A stretch of 64,000 nt of DNA. Origin: Pelargonium nanum (taxonomy: Eukaryota; Streptophyta; Magnoliopsida; Geraniales; Geraniaceae). Below are positions 1 through 11,265 of the stretch, piece by piece (the stretch's first letter is position 1; each line of letters opens with the position of its first letter). A program made the translations under genes and the position numbers. Below the pieces are notes generated by a model. The model had not been told where the DNA came from, made no database searches, and saw only the letters and a list, made by a program, of their open reading frames with translations. The DNA is taken from assembly GCA_036897485.1 (NCBI GenBank), contig JAYMTF010000003.1, positions 36,130 through 100,129 of the forward strand. The letters are read 5' to 3'.

Positions 1-1592
1 ACATCCAATATTTTTCTTCTCAACATTGTTTTGGACTTTTCTCATTTTTTGGAACCCAAATAATAAAAGACCACTTTTGGGAGTCACTACCCACCCTCAA
101 TGAGGCTTAGCTAGGAAAGCTGGCCAAATCCTTTGGACACAATCATTACTCAACACCACCCTTCCATGCTGATATCCTCTCTTTTTTGGGCCCTTTCAAG
201 AGCTTTTTTGGTATTTTAAATGAGGGTACAAACTCAAAGGGACCATATAATATACTCCAATACTGCATATATTTATGATATAAAGTTAAAAGAATAAGAA
301 AGTTATTCTATTTCTGCGGGTACCAACGAGAACTCTTATAATACATTCGTTCTTTATAAACACGACAAAAATCAAATACAAGTCTTATGAACAAAATTAT
401 TCGATTTGTAATACTGCGGATGTTTCTGGACACAATTATTTAAAATTTTATAATGCGAAACGTTAGTTTCTCCAAGTGGTTCAAGATTCATAACCCTAAT
501 CTACTACCATTCTTTCTCATGATTCTATTCTCTTCTTTTCATGTGGGACTTTACCAGTATTCCAAAGCAAGATGCTTTAATCTTATACATCACAGCAATG
601 CAATTACAACACAACAATGCAATCTACAACACAACAATGCAATCTGCATCCATCTTCATCATTTGTAAAATTGCATCTTTATGATATGCCAAATTGTTAA
701 TATTATACCTTTCTAAAAGGGTGGTTCAGATTCAAGGACGTCGTGGTTGAATTGGTAGCACAAACTGAGTTTGTCATTAAACACAAACATGAAGAGACGT
801 GGCGAATGTTAGATGTGACTAAGTCTCGAACAAGAAAAGTCTCGAACCGTAAAATAGATAAATATGATTATACCAAAGTTTTTTTTTTTTTTTCCTCTTA
901 ACCTTACATGTGTTGTGATGTGAGAGACCAATGTGAAAAGCTAATTATTGCTAGGAGAAGCTTATGCTATTCTCTCCTAAAAATCATACAAATCTATTTT
1001 GAAGTGGAATGAAGATTCTTAAATTGAAACCGACCAAATTAAAATGCTGACCAAAATAAGTGGCTTGCCTAAGTTTGTCAATGAATTGTAGCCATTTGTT
1101 ATCATTGCAATTTGCTTTTTGTCATTTTTATTTATTAGGAGCCTTTGAATGATAAGCCTACAAACCAACCCACTAATCTGTTTTTGTTAAAATTGAACCT
1201 TAATATTCTCTTTTTGACATTCCAATTTCCATGTTTGTAATGGTTGGTCATTCTTTTTTTTTTCTTTTTGAGGTTTTCAGGGATTGTGTCCTGAAAAGCT
1301 CACCTTTGGTTGCTTGTGGGGTTATTTAGTTGTGTTTGTGATGAGTCTTAGTCACTCATGCTCTTGCTTCTCATCCACTATGAATTATCAAGAAGTGGGC
1401 TATAGAGTCAACTGGCTTTTGAGACCACCATGAGAAATGGGTCTTGGACTTGGTCAATCACCAAACTCTACTTTTCTCTTTGATGGTTGTGTCATGGAGT
1501 AGATTTTCATTTTTGATTATATCCTATTCCTATGGGTTTTGGGTGTTTTATATGTTTAAGAGAGTTTTCTAAAGCAATTAGGTTATGTTTTT
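1..1592. other. intergenic, no gene seen
   Basis: AT-rich DNA without a supportable gene. Short open frames (for example 453-668) have no recognisable domain and low-complexity composition. A weak tRNA-like stretch followed by a T-run lies at about 740-890 and may be an old SINE, but no flanking duplication was seen. Confidence 0.6.
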
Positions 1593-1759
1593 TTATCAAG
1601 ACATGTTGGGTCAAGTGGTTAAAACACTTTGGATTCCCTCTGAGATCTCAAGCTCGAGCTCCCTCGTCGACGGAATGAGATGAGATTTGTGGGGTGGGTT
1701 TTAAGGTGACGCTCCCTTTGGAGAGTGAGATTTTATGATGTCCCATTGCTGATAAAAAA
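1593..1759 (+). mobile_element. tRNA-derived SINE with target-site duplication
   Basis: About 167 bp starting with a tRNA-like head: a box A-like segment (GGTCAAGTGGTTAAAACAC) and a box B-like segment (AAGCTCGAGCTCC), then an unrelated body and an A-rich tail after TTGCTGAT. It is flanked by a 16-bp direct repeat AATTAGGTTATGTTTT, left copy ending about 1592 and right copy at about 1760-1775, the footprint of target-primed insertion. A diverged copy of the same family lies inverted at 53997-54161. Element boundaries are seen in the sequence; assignment to tRNA-derived SINEs rests on box A/B and the tail. Confidence 0.8.
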
Positions 1760-1775
1760 AATTAGGTTATGTTTT

Positions 1776-4700
1776 GTTGGGGTGAATAATAAGAAAGATG
1801 TGATTTTTACTTAATAATAATATTCAAATTAGCTTACACATATTGAGATCATTCTCTCGTCAAATCTTTAGAACATTTGTCTCAAAATTTAAACTTAGAC
1901 AATCAACGAGGGGGCAAATCACATTAGCTACATAGTCAACTGTTTAGATATATATCTAGCTACGTGGTCAACTTCGATAATCTGCATATGTAAATAAAAT
2001 CTTAGCTTTGAAGAGACCTTACATCACATTACATGAGATTCAGGTCATCTTCTAAAGCCAATGCAATTGCAAACAACCCAATGAACATAAAATGTAAAAA
2101 AGATCAACTTTGGCTCCCACTTACAAACTTGAACTCTCAAAATTCATTAATTTAATTTATTTGTTTAATTTTGTATGGTTAGATGTGTCATTTTCAAGTA
2201 CATAAATTGTGGGCCTGTCTGTGCATACCTAAAACATTCCTCCCTTTTCCTAAATCCTAGTGCCTTAGGCCCATCTGACATCTTCAATTTGGAGACACTG
2301 TGATTATATACTAATTCGTGTTTAGCTGTGCATTTCAATATTTTAGTAATATTAAGAGGAAATTAATTCATGATTAAGTTGCTTAATATAATAGTATTTG
2401 TTAATGCTAATTATTCTCCGGCATTTGCTGTGTCTTTCAGCTTTTACATTTGCTATAGATGATCAAAAGTGAAACATTGTATTCATTACAAAGATAACCA
2501 TCACATGGTTTCTTTTCTTTCATCAACCATTGCCACCCTCCAAGAGTTAATTAACAACTTGTACTACTATTTAACTTTTTATTTTATTGGGTAGATCTTA
2601 AAAGTTATTGATCGATAGAGTCAAATTTACAAGTGATCACATCGTAAAGTTGAGGTTTACATTTCAAAGTATCTCAATATCACAAGACTTCATATCTCAC
2701 TAGGACACTAGAACACTATTAAGAACGATAAACTCTCCTAGGAGTTCACATCGTTCTTGCAAATCTTGAATGGCACACAAAAGTCCGAAAACTCTTCCAA
2801 TGCCCACAGACGGTGAACTCAAGAGGGTATATGGTCTAAGCTTAGCATGAGCCCCATGGTGGTTCTCACATCTCTACTTATCAATCGCGCATTGTCATGT
2901 CGCCAATTAGGCGCATCACATTGGTTCAATTATTAAGTACGAATCAAAAGCTAGTTGATGTTCTTCATTCGTTTTTCATGTTCTCCATCCTTCATAAGAA
3001 TCGTCAAATTTCTTAAAGTTACTTCCTCAATACATCATAACACTTAGAACTAAAAATTTATCTCAATGTATTTGTTTTTACTCGAGTCAAATAAGCTCAT
3101 CAAATTTCTTTTACAACTGAAATACTAACATTTATTCGACAAAGTCAACAAATTGAATTATTTCAGTGACATATATAATGTCACAACACATATGACGTAG
3201 TATACAGAAAAACTATCTTTTCAAGTGAAATTGAGATTCACAATCACAACCATTTCTTGTTTATTTTAAGCACTTGCTTTTACCTTGTCCCCTCTCAAAA
3301 GGTAGCAATTGGTTAAGCCTATCAACAGCCCATATCCAACATAATTTATATAAATAGATTACAATTTCTCCCACAATAATGCACCCAAAGAATGAGTTAT
3401 TAAAATTACTCTATGGTAATTACTTTAATTACCTCCTAGACATCTTAACTAAATTAATTTATGGATGGACAAACAGCTCATTGTCTGGCTAGGACATGCC
3501 TAGCTAGCTACAACCTAAGTATAGTAGCCAAATTATTGAAAAGAAAAAGAAAAGAAAAACCTAAAAAGTGATGGAATGTATTTATAAGATCAAGAAGTTC
3601 CATGGGTCACCAACATTAATTTAACAAATTAGGGGGACCCTGCCTAAATATTGTACATTGAACAGATGGGGACTTTCAATTCTGTATTTATTATGAAGTT
3701 TACACAAGTGGTCCTTGTTCATAATTCTAAAATGAATTATTGTTACGGGTAATTACATACTTAATATGATTTAATTATCATATAATTAAGCTTCTATTGC
3801 AAAAAGTTATAAAAAAAAACACAAATCTTTGAGTAAAAAAAATTCAAAATTGAATGATCAATTTAAATTTTCATGATATAAACATTTTGACTTTATAATT
3901 ATTGTTTAGTTACATAAATTAAACTATAACATAGAGAATATATTACTTTTTACCAGCCTATTGATGTTTCATGTTTGAGAAGAGAGGCTCATTTTGGTTG
4001 GTAAGTGAAATTAAGTGTTTCCAAAAATAGAAAATTTTATTTTGAAAATATAAGAAATAAAAGCAGAAGTGGACCTAAAAGAGGAGTAGAGGAATGAATG
4101 GATATCAGAGAAGGTAACTATCTATTGTTAATGGTTTTTTAAAGGGGTAAATTACTTAAATACTAGTACTATATACCTCCAATAAGCAAGATTATGAATG
4201 GCTAATGCTTTTTAAATTTTTTCCAAAAAGAACCTCACACATATCTCTTTAGCATTGGGTTGTTGTACCATGTTCAATATGTCTCATTCTGTCATTTTTC
4301 ATATCTACAAGACTATCTATATGTATATGTCCTCATGCAAGTACTTGTACATTTTTGCAATTTGTTGGAAAATAATATTTATTTTCTATAGTATTCTAAA
4401 AAAATAGATTGAATATAAATTATTGATAGAGCGAATCAATTTTCAATCTTTGTACACGTACGAGTGGAATTATAATCAGCTCTTGTATGTCCTAAATATT
4501 TTTGTTCAAATCATTTCGATTATCAAGTTCACGTATATAACAAGAGATCCCAATTCGCTGGACACAAAATCATTTCCTCTTTGTTTACCAATTATAAATA
4601 TTGACAAGAATTACATAGATAGTTTCTATATATATAAGAAACATAATAATATTGCATAGTAATAATAGAAGCATGCATGCATATTTGCATGGGGAGAGTG

Positions 4701-6184
4701 AAGAGTACTGTACTGCTACTGCATATCTAAATAAGCATGCACAAAAATACAACTGCGCATGCCAACACTCACTCCCACAAAACGACAGCTTCACAATGAA
4801 AAAAATCTCAATCATAGATACATATTTAAGGTTTATTTTTCTTGTCTACTTCAACAATCTAATATCATACAAGTTTATATTTTATATGTGATTGACCTAT
4901 ATTAAATCTTGGTCAATCAACATGTGATCGATCTAATAATCTTGATGGTCCACCTTTGAAAGCATAAAATCATTTATATATAAAAGTGTGGTCGATCCAT
5001 ATCAGATTTAAGCAACCGACAATTAGATAACATAGTCAATTGGACGGTCAACCTTTTAACTTACAGAAGCATATATGTATAAAAGTGATGATCTCTACCA
5101 TATATGCATCCACCATATTTTGTTCTTGGATATGGAGATAAATATATGCTAATTTGGATTGTGATTATTTTTTTAACTAAAGCGTGCAATAGTAAAGGTA
5201 TATCCCAAGCTTTACATAAGCAACAAAAACTCGTATTGGAGCTTCGTTGCCCCTATGGTGAAGTCTTGATCGGTAGACAAAGATGGTTTAATAGAATTGA
5301 GTTATTGTAGCGGCTAAAGCCGAACATCGGTAAAACAAATTATCTACATATAATAGAAATGCAAAAAATAAGTCGACAACTCAAACAAACTCTATCCAGC
5401 ACCATGTAGCTAATTAACTACTCTACAACTAACCACATCCAATAATTAATTCCTCTATTTTCTCTTTTCTTCTCCTGGTCCCGGATACTTACTCCAAATT
5501 ATCCAAATTTGGAAATTTATACAAATGAGAACAAAACCAAAGTAACTTAGCTTTATTTTCTTAAGTATAAGTATATAAATAATGGGAGGATAATCAAAAA
5601 GGAGTGGAACTAAAATATATACTATGGTTTGAAAATTGAAATGTCATATATTAATAGAGTTGGCACAATGAAGAAGGAACATTTAGGGAAAGGAGAAAAA
5701 GAGAGAAAACACACTCAAAGCAAACAACTTTGAAAACCCAGAAACAGAAGCAGAATCCAACTGTAAATTCCTATTTCTTCTCAGAACCAAAGTAAACTTT
5801 TATTAACAGAACTCATATATTAACAGAACTCACTGCTGGTTATACCCATTTTTTCCAATAATTATTTCACACACAACACAACACAAAAGCTAAAGTTTCA
5901 GTCTTTGTATTGGAGACTGGAAACACACTTACACCACCCTCTATCTCTAAAACCTTTTTTTATCAAAAAAATAATAAAAATGAGAAATTTATAGAGCAGC
6001 ATGAAAATGATTTCATCACAACCCAGTAGTATTTATTCTCCAAACCCACCTCCACATACCCAAAACTTTAAGGAACTCCAAACCCAAAACCCCATCTTAG
6101 CTTCATTTACTTATTTTCTTGAGGGTTCTTCAAAAACCTTGGAAATGGTGAGATATTGAATGTGGGTTTCTTAGAAGAGCTAGG
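1776..6184. other. intergenic, promoter side of neprosin gene
   Basis: No coding gene could be supported. Open frames at 4423-4891 and 5104-5310 show no known domain. The DNA is very AT-rich with scattered microsatellites. The last few hundred bases should hold the promoter and 5' leader of the gene starting at 6385. Confidence 0.55.
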
Positions 6185-6384
6185 TGATGGATTCTTCTTC
6201 TTCATCATCATCATCATCTTCTTGTTCTGTGCTTCCATGGACAAAAGCAAGAAGTAAATGGTCCTGTTCTGATCACATTCACTGCAGAAGAAGACAACAA
6301 CAACAACACCAATGCATACAACAGCAACAACGAGAAACACATACAATTTTGGCAAAACCAACAGTAAAAGGAAGTTTCTCAAAC

Positions 6385-9321
6385 ATGGCTTCTAGTTCTA
6401 TCTCTTGCTGGGCATCATGTCAGATCAAGATCCTCCTATGTCTTCTCCTTATTGCTTCTTCTTCACTTTGTCCTGTCCTTTCTTCAAGCTCCTCCAATAA
6501 CCAGACTTTCCGCCCCGACCAAGAGCTTCAGAAGCTCAAGATCGCAAGAGCTCATCTGAAAAAGATTAACAAACCTGCTGTCAAGACAATTCAGGTACTT
6601 TTTTTGGGTTTTTGAATAGCCTAAAATGGATCAATTCTGTTTTAGCCTCCTCTGTTGTGAACTTGCTCTGTTTTTGTCCTGTTTTAGCCTCCTCTGCTCT
6701 ACACTTGCTCTGTTTTTTTTTTTTTTGCTCTTTTTTAGCCTCCTCTGTTCTAAACTTGCTCTGTTTTTGTTCTTCCAGAGTCCTGATGGAGATATAATAG
6801 ATTGTGTTGCGTCTCATCAACAACCCGCCTTCGATCACCCCCAGATGAAGGGATTGAAGCCATTGGTACTTCAAGATTCAAACAATTGACTTGAATTCTT
6901 GTTGTTTTGGCATTCAAAATGTGAATTTGTATCGACTTCTTGCAGGATCTGCCGGAGAGACCGAGCAGTCACAGCCCAGAGGGCAAAACAGAGAATTATC
7001 AGCTGTGGAGCATGTCTGGTGAATCATGCCCAGAAGGTACAATTCCAATAAGAAGAACAACTGAAAATGACATTTTGCGAGCGAGCTCGATTCGAAGATT
7101 TGGAAGGAAACCAAGAAGACATGTGAGAAGAGACTCATCTAGCAATAGCCATGAGGTACTCACTTTTGTGCTTACAAGAAAGGAACAAGAAAAACCCTGA
7201 ATTTGAAATCTTGTGAACAGCTTAAATCTGGTCAAACAAAATGGCAATTGAGTCTCAGCAATTCTCTTCTTTGCTTTTTTTTTTTCTTGTGTTTTCACAG
7301 TTGTGTCTTGTTCTTTTCATATTCAAGAAAACAACAAGAATCAGTCATTTTCTTGGTATTTTATTTTCTTATTGTTTCTTTTCCTTCCATTTCTTTGGAG
7401 TTTTGGCATGCAATTTTGGTCTCACTGACCTACAAATTGCTAGTCCTTTCACATCCCAAATTCCTGTTTTTATTTTTCATCAAATTTTTTCTTCAAATTT
7501 TCAAATAATCATAGAAGTTGAAAATTATAAGGTTATATCTTTAGAGCATACATGGCAATTGAGCAAATATAGAAACTGGGTTTTATAGGTTTCTTTATAT
7601 CAACCAATTCATTATGAAAAATTACTATTTATGGCAAGAACTGAATTCCATGTGGTTCCTCTGCCACAATTCATAGTAAAATGACACTCCATTAATGACT
7701 TCAAATTCTAATGCAAATCAAATCAATTCTTGAAGCATTGAAACTCAAGATCATATAGTATTCTTGTTCTGCAGACAGCAAAATTTATAGAAAATCATGA
7801 AATTAATTAGCAAAACCATAATTTTCTTCTTCCAATTTTAACAATAATTATTTTGGATTACAGCATGCAGTTGGGTATGTAACTGGAGATCAATATTATG
7901 GAGCAAAAGCAAGCATAAATGTCTGGGCACCGCGAGTCGTAAATCAATATGAATTCAGCTTATCACAAATGTGGGTAATTTCTGGCTCATTTGGTGATGA
8001 TCTTAACACAATTGAAGCTGGCTGGCAGGCAAGTACATGATTAATTAATTTCCTTGATATTTATCTAATTGATTGTTAATAATTGTATGAACAAGTAAAT
8101 TAATAATGAAACTTGAACATTGAAATAATGTCCTCTGAAATGGTTGCATTGATATAAATATGCAGAGTACTCTGTTTTTTCCACATTAAAAGCAGTTGTT
8201 ACAGGTCAACTACCTCTTACAATTAATCTGATACATTAAATTTTTTCTTTGCAGGTCAGCCCAGAATTGTATGGGGACAATTATCCTAGGTTTTTTACTT
8301 ACTGGACGGTAATTATCATTAACTTTCACTAATTTTGTTCTAAACTTATACTAATATAGTTGCTAATTATTTGGATTTTTGATTTATTACAGACTGATGC
8401 TTATCAAGCTACTGGTTGCTACAATTTGCTGTGTTCTGGATTTGTTCAGACCAATAGTAGAATTGCAATTGGAGCTGCAATTTCTCCAACATCAGCATAC
8501 AATGGAGGACAGTTTGATATTAGCTTATTGGTTTGGAAGGTAAAAAAAAAAAAAGTACTAATCAAGAAGTGTTTTTCATCAAGAAACATTATGATAAGTC
8601 ACTATGCACCATCTGATTTGAATACTTTTTGTTGTTTGACCAATAAGTTTGGAATTATATAGATTGAGAGACATCAAAATCTTCCAAAATAAAAGAAAAC
8701 AACAGTTGGAGCTGACAATTTGAACCTAAATGTACGAGTACCTGAACCCTGATCCACATTCTTGTGGAATTGAGTTCGAATAAGGTCTTTCTCGCCCAAA
8801 CCCGAAAACCCTTGACCCAAAACCCGAATAAACTCTGAAATCTTGTTAATGTTTGTGTCGTAATTTGTGATAACGGGATTGAGTCAAAAAAACAGTCTCT
8901 CTACAAAACCAGTTAAAAACGTTCATATATTTTCTTCGTGCAGGATCCGAAGCACGGGAACTGGTGGCTAGAATTCGGGTCGGGAGTTCTTGTAGGGTAC
9001 TGGCCATCATTCTTGTTCACCCACCTGAGAAATCATGCAACCATGGTGCAATTTGGTGGTGAAGTGGTGAACTCAAGGCCATCTGGTTTCCACACATCAA
9101 CACAAATGGGCAGTGGCCATTTTGCAGGAGGAGGTTTTGGGAAGGCCTCATATTTCAGGAACCTCCAAGTGGTTGATTGGGACAATAACTTGATCCCATT
9201 ACAAAACCTCAAAGTATTGGCTGATCATCCAAATTGCTATGACATTAGAGGAGGCATCAACAAGGTTTGGGGCAATTATTTTTACTATGGAGGTCCTGGA
9301 AGAAATGTAAGGTGTCCCTAA
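6385..9321 (+). CDS. neprosin-domain secreted protein (DUF239/DUF4409 family)
   Basis: Seven exons join in frame: 6385-6594, 6779-6865, 6946-7155, 7864-8028, 8255-8308, 8393-8539, 8944-9321, giving about 416 residues, normal for the family. The start was placed at 6385 (AAACATGGC context) because a hydrophobic signal peptide follows at once. Residues of about 45-165 correspond to the neprosin activation peptide; the C-terminal half is the neprosin domain. Glutamates in IEAGWQV (about residue 220) and WWLEFGSG (about residue 301) match the two catalytic glutamates of glutamic/prolyl endopeptidases of the neprosin type, so activity is plausible but inferred. Intron 4 uses a GC donor (AG|GCAAGT at 8027-8034). 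Most plant members have no assigned substrate. An in-frame upstream ATG at 6187 would add 66 Ser/Gln-rich residues. Confidence 0.93.
6637..6778 (+). repeat. three tandem ~45-bp units forming most of intron 1
   Basis: Intron 1 of the neprosin gene is built of three copies of a pyrimidine-rich unit, each containing TTTTAGCCTCCTCTG and then AACTTGCTCTGTTTTT, starting near 6637, 6679 and 6728. The third copy supplies the polypyrimidine tract just before the acceptor at 6778. Each copy also carries a TTTTAG that could act as a cryptic acceptor. Confidence 0.85.
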
Positions 9322-9938
9322 TGGGACAATACAGTATATAAATATAGGAGTTGCAAAAAAATTATTTTCTTGGTTTGCTCTTGGTGGGTTATTCTCATAT
9401 TTATTTCCAATTTTTCAACATTTTTGTTCTTCAGCTAACAGTTGATCCATTGATCCTACCAGCTTTAGGAGCTTTATGTAAATGTGTGGAAGAAAAAAAA
9501 GAGAGAGAGAAAAAGAAATAGTGAATATATACTATGGTTTGTGATTTTCATTTTTTTCTTTTTACTTCATAAACAGTTCTTTGTTTTTTGACAAAATTTT
9601 CAGAATTAATTGGCCATTCAATTAAGGGGGACCATAAAAGATGGCCAACATCTAACCACTGCCTTAATTGTTTCATTAATCCTGCAAAAATTTACTGTAA
9701 AACCTGATAAATGTCATGGGCCCATATTTGCTCAAAATGGTGACTATTTTGAGCCAAGTTGTCACTGTCTTTTACCTCTGCAGAATTGAAAATGGCAGAC
9801 TATGATATATATATATATATGCATATATATATATATGCATGTATGATTATCAGTTCAAGTGAAGTTTATATCAGTATGGTACTAACTAACAAAGCATTAT
9901 TAGTTTTGCTAATGGAAACCGAAAATGAGAAAAAAGAA
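9322..9938. other. 3' flank of neprosin gene with AT microsatellite
   Basis: Probable 3' UTR and intergenic DNA. At about 9805-9840 there is a perfect alternating AT tract interrupted twice by GC, which is self-complementary. No gene seen. Confidence 0.6.
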
Positions 9939-10080
9939 TCTCGGCCAAAGAGTTATGGGTCGAGACTCAGTCAAACCAACGAGAAGATGTCACCTCACGA
10001 TTTTATACTCGTACCCGCCCGAATCCATTACTTTTGTGTCACATATAGCTGAGTCTCAGCCAATAACTCTTTGCCCGAGA
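9939..10080. mobile_element. MITE-like element with ~31-bp imperfect terminal inverted repeats
   Basis: The left end (9939-9970) begins TCTCGGCCAAAGAGTTATGG and the right end (10050-10080), read on the opposite strand, begins TCTCGGGCAAAGAGTTATTG. The two arms pair over about 31 bp with few mismatches around a core of about 80 bp without an ORF. Size and structure fit a miniature inverted-repeat transposable element. No clear target-site duplication was found, so the superfamily is not assigned. Confidence 0.65.
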
Positions 10081-10744
10081 CTAATACAAAATATGAGCTT
10101 AGCATGAGTATTTTACGCTTCCACACTCTAGACATAGAGAAACATAAAGATGTGCATAAAAGGAAACATCAGAAAATTATTGCATGCCTAGCTTAGTCAC
10201 TGGCTTCTGATTCAAGTAAGGATGGCTACAGTTTTGACTAGTTAGGTTATCAGAACCACAAGCTTCACTTGCCATCCAAGTGAAACTGATCAGTGCATGG
10301 TTTATGGTTTCTTGGTCCTGCAACATTTTTGTGGACATCTCTATGATCCTAAGCTAATCTACTGGTATAATTAGAAACCTATGATGGACCCAAATACCTG
10401 CTCTGTGCATCTTCTTTATTGAGCACACCAACCATTCAGGGATGGTGGTTGACAAGTAGACATCGACCAGGATATAAACGCGCTGGAGGCGTTTAAGCTG
10501 ACACGCACAGATGACATTTTAACCTATGATTGTGTGTTGAAATGCATGTATCTTCGAAAACTAGTTTCACACGATCAATCATTTTCTGTGACGTTGGGTG
10601 CAGCTGTTTATCTTAAATGATTAATGTTGCTATAATAGCAATCATCCACAAACTTGGTTTTCTTCGGAATTATTGAAACTAAATGCTATTAAGACATAAT
10701 TGACTAGTAATCAACTAACCACAATTTATAGCTATCATAACTCA

Positions 10745-11265
10745 GAAAGCAGAAAGATAATGGTACCATCTCTGCTTTTTTGAAGCAATCCAGCATTATC
10801 ATATGTAGACGCTAGGTTGCTATATTTTGTCCAATCTGGATGAGCTACAGCACTTGTCATCATCTTGTCAATAGCTCTTTCGACCCATAAATATCATTGG
10901 CAGTAGCGAGAGCCCTCATCTAGACATCGTAGGTACAAGTATAATAGAATTCGGCGTGGCATAGGAGGCTTTTAATGATCACTGGAATCTTTTCTACCTG
11001 GCCAGTTTTTGTGTAAAATGTCACAAGACTGTAAGACAAAGTGCTTAGAGGAATGTTGAGTTCCTTCGTTGTTTCCACAAGTACTTATGCTTTTTCACTC
11101 TTCAATTCCTTGCACTAACAATTGAGAAGGGCACTGTAAAAATGACGATTCTTCGATCTTTCAGGAAGTTCAATCAAGTAATTTTCTGCAGGAGCGATGC
11201 CTTGAGTTTTGGCAACTAGATCAAGATGTATAACTTGATCACTGACTGTCTTATTCATGCCCCTA
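10745..11265 (-). pseudogene. relic of a P-type pentatricopeptide repeat (PPR) gene
   Basis: Read on the minus strand, this stretch translates to recognisable PPR segments: HLDLVAKTQGIAPAENYLI, LPERSKNRHFYSALLNC, FYTKTGQVEKIPVIIK, MRALATANDIYG and AHPDWTKYSNLASTYDNAG. These match the organellar P-type PPR family related to At4g21705 and At1g02150 as I remember it. The frame is broken by stops at 11115-11117 (expected Tyr), shortly after in the following helix, and at 10920-10922 (expected Trp), and by a frameshift near 10880. N- and C-terminal parts were not found. It is a decayed fragment, not a functional gene. Confidence 0.75.
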
